DNA from: DASRLE01 sp963825315
GTDB taxonomy: Bacteria; Verrucomicrobiota; Verrucomicrobiia; Limisphaerales; Palsa-1400
Length of the DNA: 64,000 nt
Direction of reading: 5' to 3'
Assembly: GCA_963825315.1 (NCBI GenBank)
Contig: CAWGST010000001.1
Location: forward strand, 2,480,001-2,544,000
Position 1 is the first letter of the stretch. Each line of letters begins with the position of its first letter. This document shows positions 38,551-47,598 of the stretch, in pieces. The translations under genes were made by a program, and so were the position numbers. The notes under the pieces are model-generated. The model made no database searches. It was given only the letters and a program-made list of their open reading frames with translations, and was not told the origin of the DNA.

Positions 38551-39654
38551 ACCAAGAACGCGGCGCGCGGCCTCGACGACCTGCGCGGTCTGGATGCCGT
38601 TGAGACAGCGCAGATCAATCGGACATTCGCGGCGAAAACAGGGGGCGCAGGGCACGGGAGTCCGCACGATTTGGGCGGACGGAGAAAAGGAAGGGCCGGT
38701 CAATTCGGGGGATGTGCTGCCGAAAGGAACGACGACCGGCGTGCCCACGGCGGCGGCCAGGTGCATCGGGCCGGTGTCGTTGGTCAGCAGCAGACGGCAG
38801 ATTTTAAGCGCGGCGGCAAGTTCCCTCAAACTGGTCTTGCCGGCCAGATTGATAACTCCGTCCGGACCGCCCCCAGCGCCACGGATTTCGGTTGCGATCT
38901 TCTCCGCCAAAGCCAGATCTCCCGACCCGCCAAAGATCAGCCAGCGGCAGCGGGTTTGTTTTTGCAAAATCACGGCAGCGGCGGCGAACCGCTCCGCCGG
39001 CCAGCGTTTGGCCGGGCCATACTCCGCTCCCGGATTGAGTCCGAACCAGGGCTGCCCGGCCGGCGGGGCTTCCAGGCGCAATTGTTGACAAAGTTGGGCG
39101 GCTTGTTCATCGCTGACGAAGATGCGCGGCGGCAGCGGTTCGGGCGACGCGCCCAATTCTGCTGTCAAATATAGATAATCATGGATATGATGGGCCGCGG
39201 GCGGAATGGCCGCCGCGGGCGCGCCGCGGGCGATCAAGCGGCGGATTTCGCGGACGGAACGCTTGCGCATGGGCATGGCGTCCCGGCGCGGAGGAAGCGC
39301 CCGCGTAAGGAAAAAGCAGCGCCCCGGACGGGCCAATCCGACGCGCCGCGGAATCCTGGCCAGCCACAGTTCCAGGGCGGACCGGATGGAATTTGGCAGG
39401 GCGACGGCCTCCGAAAAATTTTTCCGGCGGAGCCGCCGGCTGACCTGCCAGATATTCTCCGAGTCGGAAAAGGTGAGCACCTCGTCAAGAAACGGCTGGT
39501 CCTGCCACAGTCCGGCGAGTTTTTCCGGCGAGAGCAGGGTGATGTGGGCGGACGGCCTGGCCTGGCGCAGGCGCAGCAAGGCGGGGGTGCTCATGACGGC
39601 GTCGCCCAGCCAGTTGAGGCCGCGCAACAGGATTCTTTGGGGCGGGTCCGGCAT
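38515..39654 (-). CDS. waaF: lipopolysaccharide heptosyltransferase II
   Basis: The 379-residue GT9-family protein starts 'MPDPPQRILLRGLNWLGDAV', has the conserved 'PNSIRSALELWLARIPRRVG' region, and the sugar-nucleotide site 'LLLTNDTGPMHLAAAVGTP' near residue 290, plus 'CFRRECPIDLRCLNGI'. It adds the second heptose to the lipopolysaccharide inner core in the cytoplasm. The last residues after 'RRVLG' (a repetitive Asn-Pro-Leu tail) are encoded by a hexamer repeat array, so the natural stop was probably replaced. It starts 2 bases after the lpxK stop, so the two envelope genes are coupled. Confidence 0.9.
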   Translation of the reverse strand: MPDPPQRILLRGLNWLGDAVMSTPALLRLRQARPSAHITLLSPEKLAGLWQDQPFLDEVLTFSDSENIWQVSRRLRRKNFSEAVALPNSIRSALELWLARIPRRVGLARPGRCFFLTRALPPRRDAMPMRKRSVREIRRLIARGAPAAAIPPAAHHIHDYLYLTAELGASPEPLPPRIFVSDEQAAQLCQQLRLEAPPAGQPWFGLNPGAEYGPAKRWPAERFAAAAVILQKQTRCRWLIFGGSGDLALAEKIATEIRGAGGGPDGVINLAGKTSLRELAAALKICRLLLTNDTGPMHLAAAVGTPVVVPFGSTSPELTGPSFSPSAQIVRTPVPCAPCFRRECPIDLRCLNGIQTAQVVEAARRVLGPNPNLNHNPNL

Positions 39655-39656
39655 GA

Positions 39657-40830
39657 TCAGCGAAGACAAATCTTGCGCACACAATCGTCAAAGTCCCCGG
39701 CGCCGCTCAGGATCTTGATTTCCACGCGCATGAAATAAATGGGAAGATCGCGGCGGTCCAATTTGGGGAAGCGGACGGCGTCTTTTTGGGTGGTGACGAT
39801 GACATGGGCCTGGCGTTTTTTGCTGCGATTGATGGCGTTGAGGATTTCCTGCTGGGTGAAACGGTGGTGATCGGCGAAGCGTTTTGAATAGACCAGTTCG
39901 CGGCACAATGTGACCAGGCTTTGCTCGAAACTTTCCGGCTGGGCGATGGCGCTGAGGGCCGCCGCGCGTTTGCCTTGGAGAAAGTCCAAACCTTTGCGTT
40001 CGCCGGTGAAGACGTCTTCGAAGTAAAGCGGGGCATGGATGCACTCGATGATGCCGGTGCCCGGGCTGTAACGGGTGATGCGCTGGCGCAGTGCGGCGGT
40101 CTGGCCGTCGCTTTTGGTGATGAAGATGACGCTGGCCCGCGCCAGATGGGAAGGAGGCTCGCGCAAGGTGCCGCGCGGAAACAAGTGTTCGTTGCCAAAC
40201 GGTTGCTGGCAATCGATCAGGACGACGTCCTGCCGGCGTCCGGCCAGTTTCCAGGTACTGGAAGCCGTCGTCGAGCAGAAGGGTGTCGCAGCCGAAATTC
40301 TCGATGGCGTAACGGCCGCTCTTGACGCGGTTTTTGTCCACCAGCACCACGACGTCCCTGAGATTGGAAGCGAGCATGTAGGGTTCGTCGCCGGCCGTCT
40401 CGGAATCGAGCAGGAGGGATTTTCCGTCCGAGACCAGGCGGGGCGGAGTGCTGTCCTCGCGCAAGAGCAATTTGTTCAAAAGCATCTGGCCGAAGGGTTG
40501 GGGTTTGGAACGCCAGCCGCGGGAGAGAATGGCGACGGTGCGGCCCTGCTTTTGCAATTCGCGGGCAAATTTTTCGACGACGGGAGTTTTGCCGGTGCCG
40601 CCGAGGGTGAGGTTGCCGATGGCGATGACCTGGATGCCGAGAGTGGCATCGCGGATCAAGCGGGAGCGGATGGCAAAGCGGTGAATGACGAGGTAGAGCT
40701 GATACAGTTTGGAAAGGCCGAACAAAGCGGAGCGGACCAAGTCGGCGCGCAGGCCGCGGCGCTTGTCGAAGATGGTCTCCAGGAACGGGGCCTCGATGGC
40801 TTCGATCCAGGCTCGAATTGTCTCACGCAT
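39657..40830 (-). CDS. lpxK: tetraacyldisaccharide 4'-kinase, frameshifted in this assembly
   Basis: The first frame gives the N-terminal helix region, the Walker A motif in 'IGNLTLGGTGKTPVVEKFA', and 'DTLLLDDGFQYL'. The expected continuation 'LAGRRQDVVLIDCQQPFGNE' and 'LFPRGTLREPPSHLARAS' is in another frame that runs to 39657. One extra base at about 40251-40252 (CTGGAAA instead of CTGAAA) explains this. LpxK phosphorylates the lipid A disaccharide at the inner membrane and is normally essential. A natural pseudogene is therefore unlikely, and a sequencing error is the better explanation. It precedes waaF by 2 bases. Confidence 0.85.
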
Positions 40831-40935
40831 GTAGAGGCCCAGTGTGCCAACTCACCGGCGGCAGGGCAACTGTTGAAAAGAACAAACACGAAGCGCAAAC
40901 TTGCCAGAACGGGGTTTATGAAGCAGAATTGCTTC

Positions 40936-41187
40936 ATGCAAGTGACGTTGAGCAAAGAACTTGAAGCTTTCATTGCTGAAAAAGTTCAGACTGGTGGCTA
41001 CGCCAACGCTGACGAAGTGGTGCGGCAAGCCTTGCGTGATTTAAAGGCCAAGGATGAACCCGCTGAGGTTGACAGCCAGGAAGTGGCGGAGTTGCTCCTC
41101 GCCGCCGTGCATCGTCCTCATCAGCCTCTAACCGCAGAACATTTTAATCAACTTCGCTCCCGTGCCCGTGGAGAAGTGGCCGCATGA
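40936..41187 (+). CDS. ParD-like antitoxin, apparently without ParE
   Basis: The 83-residue protein has the ribbon-helix-helix pattern 'MQVTLSKELEAFIAEKVQTG' and 'GYANADEVVRQALRDLKAKD', followed by a variable toxin-binding tail. Its stop overlaps an ATG (ATGA) as expected for a ParE gene, but that frame stops after eight codons. The antitoxin therefore appears orphaned. A further ATG at 40918 could be the start. Another antitoxin-toxin pair follows 40 bases later. Confidence 0.75.
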   Translation: MQVTLSKELEAFIAEKVQTGGYANADEVVRQALRDLKAKDEPAEVDSQEVAELLLAAVHRPHQPLTAEHFNQLRSRARGEVAA

Positions 41188-41227
41188 TCCTCTTTGACTT
41201 TCCCTCCTAAAGAGGCATAGTACCGCC

Positions 41228-41464
41228 ATGAATGCGACGGAAGTGACAGTGCAACTGCCGAGAGAGGAGGCTGAATTCCTGGAGACTTATGCCAAAGAGC
41301 ACGCGACCAGCGTGGCGGAGATTTTCACGCGCTACGCCAGGCGGCTGCAAAGCACGACACGGCGCGCCCCTCACCCGGAAAACGTCAAGTTCTCTGGATC
41401 GGTTCCGGCGGATGTGGACGCCCGCGAAGCTTACCGGAAGCGTATTATTGACAAACACCGATGA
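41228..41464 (+). CDS. antitoxin of a PIN-domain toxin pair
   Basis: The 78-residue protein begins 'MNATEVTVQLPREEAEFLET' and continues 'YAKEHATSVAEIFTRYARRL', which fits a ribbon-helix-helix DNA-binding start with a basic tail. It overlaps the PIN toxin gene by 4 bases (ATGA). It is expected to neutralise that toxin and repress the pair. It is similar to DUF6364-type antitoxins. AGAGGC before the start may serve as a ribosome-binding site. Confidence 0.75.
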   Translation: MNATEVTVQLPREEAEFLETYAKEHATSVAEIFTRYARRLQSTTRRAPHPENVKFSGSVPADVDAREAYRKRIIDKHR

Positions 41465-41886
41465 AGATCACGGTGGATTTAAACGTGCTGCTGGATGTTG
41501 CTCAAAATCGTTTGCCTCATTACCACGCTTCGGAAGAAGTCCTGCACCGTGCCCGATCCGGAGAATATCTTGCGGTATTGCCGGGGCACGCAATCACCGC
41601 GCTGCATTACATCATCGAAAAATGGTCCGGCACTGATCTCGCAAACCAAACGATAGACGGATTGCTGGCCGACTTTGTTATTCATCCATCCGATAAGACG
41701 AATTTCCAGCGTGCCCGTCAGTTGCCATTGGGAGATTTTGAAGACGCGCTCGTCGCCAGCGTCGCGGAAGCAACTGGCAGCGATTACATCGTTACACGCA
41801 ACGTGCCGGATTTTGCGGGATCGCCGGTTCCGGCTCTTACGCCGACGGAATTTCTCGAAGCAATCATCGGAATCGAAGCTGAATAA
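41461..41886 (+). CDS. PIN-domain ribonuclease toxin
   Basis: The 141-residue protein has the PIN pattern: 'KITVDLNVLLDVAQNR' with the first acidic residue, 'LPGHAITALHYIIEK' with a conserved Thr/Ser area, 'LPLGDFEDALVASVAEATGS' with two acids, and 'YIVTRNVPDF' with the last Asp. These residues bind magnesium and cut RNA. It is coupled to the upstream antitoxin by a 4-base overlap, so the pair is a VapBC-type toxin-antitoxin module. The RNA target is unknown. Confidence 0.85.
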   Translation: MKITVDLNVLLDVAQNRLPHYHASEEVLHRARSGEYLAVLPGHAITALHYIIEKWSGTDLANQTIDGLLADFVIHPSDKTNFQRARQLPLGDFEDALVASVAEATGSDYIVTRNVPDFAGSPVPALTPTEFLEAIIGIEAE

Positions 41887-42191
41887 TCCTTCGTCGGAAG
41901 CGCGCTCAAACCTTTGTTGCCGTGTGTTGCTGTTGGGCGTCGCGGGCCTGCTTTTAGGCGCTCTGACCGCCGCGCCGGGCTGCATGAAAATGCCTCGCAT
42001 TTTCTTCTGATCCTTGTCCGGACTCGTGCTCGATAACTATCTGTCGCCATCGTGACGGGCTCCAGGTTCCTTCCTTGGGGAATCTGCTGCGCGATGAGGG
42101 GAAGAGAACGAAAACATGCAATTATACGGGATTGACGCGTTTAGGACGGGAGTTTAAAGATGACTTTTGTAGTGAAGAAACGAAGAAACGT
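41887..42191. other. gap without a supported gene
   Basis: A short frame ending at 42010 contains a hydrophobic stretch followed by 'APGCMKMPRIFF', which resembles a lipoprotein signal, but no proper start is seen. The rest has no sign of coding. The end (42150-42190) is A-rich with repeated GAAGAAACG words in front of the next gene. Confidence 0.35.
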
Positions 42192-42593
42192 ATGAACAAC
42201 AGCGAGGCAAAAACGGAACTTGTTAAAGGATGCCGCTACACATGGAAACAGGTTTTGGAGGCAACGGGCGCTGATGGGTCGCCGCCATATTACCTGCCGC
42301 ATGCTGGACCCACGGTCGTTGCAGCTTGTGTAACACTGGATCTAAATCCTGACGCACCAAAAGTGATCCTCGCCGGAGACGGTGACAAGATCAAGGAGTT
42401 CGCAGACATCTTCTGTGGCCAGACAAAGGTGATTCCGGTTTGTGCGAAATCGGGAGATCGTGAGTGGCTGTGCTGCGGCTATTTTAAGCTACAGAGGTCA
42501 AGCACGGACGTCGCAGAAATTGCCGACCATTGTGCGCGTGCGAAAAGGTCCGACGTTTACAAGATACTTTTTCTGGAGGAAGTCCAGAGGTGA
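42192..42593 (+). CDS. hypothetical protein, 133 residues
   Basis: I place the start at ATG 42192, since the upstream extension is unlike protein. The product begins 'MNNSEAKTELVKGCRYTWKQ' and has 'GPTVVAACVTLDLNPDAP' and 'VIPVCAKSGDREWLCCGYF'. The alternating strands and conserved aromatic residues look like a small beta-rich domain. I do not recognise the family with confidence. It sits in the accessory patch between the PIN pair and a minus-strand gene. Confidence 0.55.
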   Translation: MNNSEAKTELVKGCRYTWKQVLEATGADGSPPYYLPHAGPTVVAACVTLDLNPDAPKVILAGDGDKIKEFADIFCGQTKVIPVCAKSGDREWLCCGYFKLQRSSTDVAEIADHCARAKRSDVYKILFLEEVQR

Positions 42594-42610
42594 CTTCGTA
42601 CAGGTAAATG

Positions 42611-43012
42611 TTAAAACACCGGGACTGCCGCCGGTTCCCACACTCCGTATTGGACCGCGATACGCTGGCAAGCCCTTAGTGCATCGTAACGCAAGTTGTG
42701 GACGTCGGTCGAGGAAAGATTCGGCGTTGTACCCATAACCCAGAGATAATCAAACCAAGCCGTTTTGAACTCAGGTGGACACTGAGAAACGTCAATGAGA
42801 CGGATTTTCTGGTAAACCTCTACCGAGGAACCCTCTTCCGATGCAGCACGTGTCGTCAATGCCGCCTTGATCGCGGCCCGGTACGACTCAACCTGAGCAA
42901 CCTTCTCCGCTTTTTCCTTCCTATGTGCTTGTGAATTATCATAAAGTATTTTTGTAGCAACACCTGAAATGGCAAGGAATATGGCAGTCGCAATGACGGC
43001 AATGAGTTTCAT
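42611..43012 (-). CDS. hypothetical protein with one N-terminal membrane helix
   Basis: The 133-residue product starts 'MKLIAVIATAIFLAISGVAT', a single membrane helix, then a basic segment 'NSQAHRKEKAEKVAQVES' and a soluble part with two Cys and 'PPEFKTAWFDYLWVMG'. No family is recognised. The gene begins 12 bases from the left end of the IS3 element, so its promoter may be lost or supplied by the element. Confidence 0.55.
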   Translation of the reverse strand: MKLIAVIATAIFLAISGVATKILYDNSQAHRKEKAEKVAQVESYRAAIKAALTTRAASEEGSSVEVYQKIRLIDVSQCPPEFKTAWFDYLWVMGTTPNLSSTDVHNLRYDALRACQRIAVQYGVWEPAAVPVF

Positions 43013-43023
43013 AATGGGAACTC

Positions 43024-44536
43024 TGAGGTGGACCCCATCATTTAGACCACGAAGCGCATAAATTAAGATGGACTCCTTCGATCTGTTGTCATATATGTTT
43101 CTTGTTGTCTCTTGCCTGATTTGCGCTTCAAAGAACTTTCGAAAAGAGAGAACGAACCTTCGTTGATTCCAGTCCGCTCTCCCTCTCCGTTTTGTTAGCA
43201 CCTCTATTCTTACCGCCGTAGGCGGTCTGTTTTCAAGTCTTTTCTGTGAGTGGCTTTGCGGGCGCGCCAGCGGCTGCCTACACCCTTTCTGCGCCTCTTC
43301 CGGGTTGCGGTTGCATCGCTTCCAAGGTCGCCAGCTTGGCGCCGTAGGAGTCGGGCGCCCGATAGACTTCCGAGGGCGTCGTGTAGCCCAGCGCCTGGTG
43401 GGGCCGCTCGTCATTGTAACTGTCAAACCATTTTCCCAGCCCGCGTCCGGCGTCCAAGCCGCCGCTGTAATCCTGGAGGTAGATGTCCTCATACTTGACG
43501 CTCCGCCAGAGCCGTTCGATGAAACGGTTGTCCAGCCACCGTTTGCGCCCGTCCATGCTCACGTCCACTCCGGCCGATTGCACCGCGTCGATAAACACCG
43601 GCGAGGTGAATTGCGAACCCTGATCGGTGTTGGAGATCAATGGTGCCTGGCGTCCCTGCCGCAACGCCATTTCCCAAGCGTCCACACAGAAGGCCGTGTC
43701 CATCGTGTTGCTCAACCGCCAGCCCAGCACGCGGCGACTCCACCAATCCATCACCGCCACCAAATACATAAACCCCGTGGCCATAGGAACATAGGTGATG
43801 TCCGAACACCAGACCTGATCCGGCCCCGTGACCACCAAATCTCTCAACAGATACGGAAAAATCTGGTGTCCCGGCCCGGGCAGGCTGGTGCGCGGCCTGG
43901 CGTAGATCGCTTCGATCCCCATCAAGCGCAACAGCCGCCGCACCCGCTTGCGATTGATGGCCCATCCCTGCTGGCGCAACAGCACGGTCAACTTGCGGCT
44001 CCCATAAACCGGATGCTCTAAATGCATCTGGTCCAACTGCCGCATCAGCCCCAGGTTCTCCTCCGTCTCCGCACAGGCCAGGTAATAATACGTGCCGCGG
44101 CAGACCTCCAACAGCTCGCACTGATGGCGCACGCTCACCTTCGCATCTGGACCGACCAGTTCGTCCAAGCATGTTAAAGACCCATCTGTTTGGATTTTTT
44201 TTTGAGCCAGTCCAGGTCCACGGTCAACTGCCCAATCTTTTGATGCAACTGCGCGATCAATTCCTCCTGATCCTCGTGGCCCGCCGCACCCGCCTCGAAC
44301 AACTCCGGCAACCGGTCCCGAATGGTGGCTTTCCATTGCGTGACCTGCGTCGGATGCACCGCGTACTCTCGCGCCAGTTGCGCGACCGTCTTAAGCCCCA
44401 ACAGGGCTTCGAATCCCACTTTGGCTTTGAAGGCACTACTGTGCCGTTTGCGTTTTGCTTTCATCGATCTGCTTTCTCTCATCAGATCGGTAAAAGTCCA
44501 TCTTAACCACTGGTCTAGTTTTTGGGGTCCACCTCA
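43024..44536 (-). mobile_element. IS3-family insertion sequence, 1513 bp
   Basis: The ends are TGAGGTGGACCCCA (43024) and its complement TGGGGTCCACCTCA (ending 44536), so the element ends in TG...CA like IS3 members. It has two overlapping genes on the minus strand. The bases outside each end do not form a direct repeat, and the gene on the right (VOC family) does not continue on the left. Confidence 0.9.
43278..44464 (-). CDS. IS3 transposase, OrfA and OrfB joined by -1 frameshift
   Basis: OrfA (44464 to 44174) has a helix-turn-helix ('AFKAKVGFEALLGLKTVAQL') and a leucine-rich coiled coil. OrfB (frame to 43278) has the retroviral integrase core: 'DQVWCSDITYVPM' (Asp), 'LISNTDQGSQFTS' (Asp) and 'DNRFIERLWRSVKYE' (Glu), then 'YNDERPHQALGYTTP'. 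The two frames meet at a run of nine A residues near 44198-44206, where a -1 slip joins 'LKKK' to 'QKKIQTDG'. The catalytic triad is intact, so a full OrfAB enzyme is possible. Confidence 0.9.
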
Positions 44537-44826
44537 GGATCGACGGTGACATCGATGCCCGAAGAACGCAGTTGTGCCACCATGGCATCGAGGTCGCTGA
44601 CGCGAAAGTTTATCATCCAGCTCTGATTCTTATTCCCGAAGTATTCGGTGTCCCTGGGGAACGCTGTAAAAACTGTTGGACCCGCTTCCTGGGACCACGG
44701 TTTCTGATTGTAATCGGACGGTGCGGGATCGATTCCGAGATTTTCTTTATACCACCGGCCCATCGCGGATGGATCGTTCGCTCGGAAGAAGACGCCTCCG
44801 ATGCTTGTCACTGTGACTCGCTTCAT
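44515..44826 (-). pseudogene. VOC/glyoxalase-family protein, 3' end cut by IS3
   Basis: The 103-residue frame begins 'MKRVTVTSIGGVFFRANDPS' and continues 'MGRWYKENLGIDPAPSDY' and 'SWMINFRVSDLDAMVAQLRS', a typical vicinal-oxygen-chelate module. After 'IDVTVDPE' the last residues come from the end of the insertion sequence. Normal members are 120-130 residues and end with a metal-binding Glu, which is missing. The gene is therefore probably inactive. Confidence 0.8.
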
Positions 44827-45009
44827 TTTGGCATTTTAAAACAAATGGCTGGCCGGTCAACCGTCAGCAGGCGCAATAGAGCCTTGCGTCCTCAACTTTG
44901 GCCTTTAGCCTTCAGCCTTCAGCCTTTCCATATAATACGTGTAAGTAGTATTATTTATTTGCCAAACCGGCCTCCCGGCGCGATGCTTCCTGCTGCCGAT
45001 ATTCATTCG

Positions 45010-46194
45010 ATGCGACATCCGAAAAAACGGGGTCCCGCGCTTGCGGTTCGTGGCGTCCTGGCGCTGGCTATTTGCCTCGCCAATGCCGCCTTTCACCCCA
45101 CCGCGGCGGCGGCGTCATCGTCATCCAAGGCCGCCGGCGCGGGCGAGTGGACGATGTTTCGCGGCGACCCGGCCCTGACCGGCGTGGCCGGCGGCTCGGT
45201 GCCCGATCAACCCGCCCTGCTCTGGAATTTCAAGACCGGCGGACCGGTCAAATCGTCGGCGGTCATTGGCGGGGGAAAAGTTTTTATCGGCTCCAATGAC
45301 GGCCAGGTTTATGCGCTTGATTTTGCCTCGGGCGGGAAAGTCTGGGCTTTTAAAGCCGGCTCGGCGGTGCTCGCGCCGCCGCTCCTGGCTGATGGCACGG
45401 TCTTTGTCGGAACCAGCGAGGGGATTTTTTATGCCATTGACGCCAAATCCGGCCAGCCCCTTTGGAAGCATGAGACCGAAGGGAAAATTGTGGCTTCAGC
45501 GGGCATCGCTTCTTCCAGGGACGGCCCGTTGCGCGTGTTGGTGGGAAGTTATGATTTTAAATTATACTGTTTGGCGGCCAGCAACGGCAGCGCGGTCTGG
45601 ACTTATGAAACCGGCAATTACATCAACGGCTCCTGCGCCGTTGCCGATGGCCGGACGGTTTTTGGCGGATGCGACGCGCTGCTCCACGTTCTTTCCCTGG
45701 CCGATGGGCGCAAGATCAAGGAAATTGACGCCGGCGCCTACATTGCCGCCTCGGTGGCGCTGGCGGGGGATCGCGCCTACTTCGGCCATTATGAAAATGA
45801 ATTCCTTTGCGTGGACATCCAATCCGGCGCGGTGGCCTGGCGTTATCACGACCTGGACTTTCCTTACATGGCCGCCGCCGCCGTCACGGCGGATCGCGTG
45901 GTCTTCGGCGGTTTTGACAAGGCGATGCACTGTCTCCGGCGGTCCGATGGCACGAATTTATGGAAATTTGCCACGCGCGGGAAAATTGAAAGTTCGCCCG
46001 TGGTGGCGGGCGGCCATGTGATCTTCGGCTCGGATGACGGCAGCGTGTATATGCTGGCGCTGGAAGATGGCAAAGAACTTTGGTCCTATGATTTGGGCCA
46101 GCCGGTCGCCAGCTCCCCCGCCGTCGCCGCCGAAAAAATAGTGATGGGATGCGACGACGGCAACGTCTATTGCTTTGGCCAAAAATCGAACTGA
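45010..46194 (+). CDS. exported PQQ-like beta-propeller protein (BamB-like)
   Basis: The product of about 394 residues has a signal sequence ('ALAVRGVLALAICLANAAF') and then 'GEWTMFRGDPALTGV', followed by seven propeller blades of the type 'VFIGSNDGQVYALDFASGGK' and 'VYMLALEDGKELWSYDLG'. Such proteins act as scaffolds (BamB) or hold PQQ in alcohol dehydrogenases; no PQQ ligand set is evident. The start at 45010 or 44983 is uncertain. It is followed by a hexamer array and the radical SAM gene, but it may not belong to that cluster. Upstream, ATAATAC and GTATTAT (44932-44955) form an inverted repeat. Confidence 0.75.
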   Translation: MRHPKKRGPALAVRGVLALAICLANAAFHPTAAAASSSSKAAGAGEWTMFRGDPALTGVAGGSVPDQPALLWNFKTGGPVKSSAVIGGGKVFIGSNDGQVYALDFASGGKVWAFKAGSAVLAPPLLADGTVFVGTSEGIFYAIDAKSGQPLWKHETEGKIVASAGIASSRDGPLRVLVGSYDFKLYCLAASNGSAVWTYETGNYINGSCAVADGRTVFGGCDALLHVLSLADGRKIKEIDAGAYIAASVALAGDRAYFGHYENEFLCVDIQSGAVAWRYHDLDFPYMAAAAVTADRVVFGGFDKAMHCLRRSDGTNLWKFATRGKIESSPVVAGGHVIFGSDDGSVYMLALEDGKELWSYDLGQPVASSPAVAAEKIVMGCDDGNVYCFGQKSN

Positions 46195-46202
46195 GAATCG
46201 TT

Positions 46203-46255
46203 ATGACATCATGGATTAAGATTAAGATTAGGAGCGGAAGGAGGATGCCATCATG
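46203..46255. repeat. hexamer array between two copies of a start-codon motif
   Basis: GGATTAAGATTAAGATTAGG (46213-46232) sits between ATGACATCATG (46203-46213) and ATGCCATCATG (46245-46255), which differ at one base. The second copy contains the start codon of the radical SAM gene. A GGAGG ribosome-binding site lies at 46240-46244. Confidence 0.6.
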
Positions 46256-47596
46256 ACCCCGGCGCAAACAGTCAAGCCCCCCGCGCCGGCCCTTGAAAAG
46301 CAAACGACCGTGGGGAATTATTTCGTTTCCAATTACCCGCCCTTTTCCTTTTGGAAGCCCGAATTTGTGCCGGACGTTCTGGCGGCGTTGGAACGGCCGC
46401 CCGCCTCTCCGCTGGCGCCCCTGGGCATTTACCTGCACATTCCCTTTTGCCGCAAGCGCTGCCATTTTTGCTATTTCAAAGTCTATACGGACAAGGATTC
46501 CGCCGCCATTCGCGGCTACATCGACGCCGCCTTGAAGGAGTTGGCCCTCTACGCCGCCAAACCGATCCTCGGCGGCCGCAAGGCCAGCTTCGTTTATTTC
46601 GGCGGCGGCACGCCTTCCTATTTGTCGGTCGATCAGCTCAAACATCTGACCGGCTCGATGAAGGGGCTGATCTCCTGGGACGAGGCGGAGGAAGTGACCT
46701 TCGAATGCGAACCCGGCACGTTGACCAGCCATAAATTGAAAGCCATTCGCGAATTGGGCGTCACCCGCTTGAGTTTGGGCGTGGAAAACTTCGACGATCA
46801 CATCCTGGAAATCAACGGCCGCGCCCATCACAGCAAGGAAATCGCCCGCGCCTATTCGTATGCCTGCGAACTCGGCTTTCCCCAGATCAACATTGACCTC
46901 ATCGCCGGCATGGTCGAGGAGACGGACGCCAACTGGCGCGAAAACGTGCGCAAAACCATCGAGATGTCGCCCGACAGCGTGACCATTTACCAAATGGAAG
47001 TGCCTTACAACACGACCATCTACCAGGAAATGAAAGCGGCCGGCAAACTGGCCGCGCCGGTGGCCGATTGGGAGACCAAACGCGCCTGGGTCGCCTCCGC
47101 CTTTGCCGAGCTGGAACAGGCCGGCTACACCGTCGGCAGCGCCTACACCGCTGTCAAAAATAAGGAAACGGCCCGATTCCTCTATCGCGACCTTCTTTGG
47201 GCGGGCGCGGACTTGATCGGTTTGGGCGTGGCCTCCTTCGGGCATCTCCAGGGGACGCATTACCAAAACCAGCACGATTTCGAGCCTTACGTCAACGCCG
47301 TGCATTCGGGCCGGTTTCCCATTTGCCGGGCCATGACGCCAAGCAGCGACGAGCGGTTGATCCGCGAGTTTATTTTGCAACTCAAGCTGGGCCGCACCCG
47401 TTGCGATTATTTCCAGAAAAAATTCGGCGTCGATGTCCGCCGGCGCTTTGCCCAACCGCTCCGCGCCCTGGAGGACTGGGGCTTTGGGCGGGTCGAGGAC
47501 GGCGCGGTGGTGTTGAATCGCGACGGGCTGCTCCAGGTGGACAGGCTGCTGCACGAATTCTTCCTCCCCGAACACAAGAACGCCCGATACGCCTGA
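46253..47596 (+). CDS. radical SAM protein of the HemN/HemW type
   Basis: The 447-residue protein has 'YLHIPFCRKRCHFCYFKVYT' with the CxxxCxxC iron-sulfur motif that binds S-adenosylmethionine. It also has 'VYFGGGTPSYLSVDQL' and 'FECEPGTLTSHKL', all typical of coproporphyrinogen oxidase-like proteins, and a C-terminal HemN domain ('DERLIREFILQLKLGRTR'). HemW-type proteins bind haem and are not oxidases; the clustering with a chorismate-lyase-like and a halogenase-like gene suggests a specialised reaction instead. The GGAGG site at 46240 supports this start. The next gene begins 2 bases after its stop, so they are co-transcribed. Confidence 0.85.
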   Translation: MTPAQTVKPPAPALEKQTTVGNYFVSNYPPFSFWKPEFVPDVLAALERPPASPLAPLGIYLHIPFCRKRCHFCYFKVYTDKDSAAIRGYIDAALKELALYAAKPILGGRKASFVYFGGGTPSYLSVDQLKHLTGSMKGLISWDEAEEVTFECEPGTLTSHKLKAIRELGVTRLSLGVENFDDHILEINGRAHHSKEIARAYSYACELGFPQINIDLIAGMVEETDANWRENVRKTIEMSPDSVTIYQMEVPYNTTIYQEMKAAGKLAAPVADWETKRAWVASAFAELEQAGYTVGSAYTAVKNKETARFLYRDLLWAGADLIGLGVASFGHLQGTHYQNQHDFEPYVNAVHSGRFPICRAMTPSSDERLIREFILQLKLGRTRCDYFQKKFGVDVRRRFAQPLRALEDWGFGRVEDGAVVLNRDGLLQVDRLLHEFFLPEHKNARYA

Positions 47597-47598
47597 GA

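Noticed and set aside
41675..42010. Frame with lipoprotein-like end 'APGCMKMPRIFF'
   Set aside because: Most of the frame overlaps the PIN toxin gene and no independent start is visible.
45884..47575. 563-residue minus-strand frame
   Set aside because: Shadow of the propeller and radical SAM genes, which have clear domains on the plus strand.
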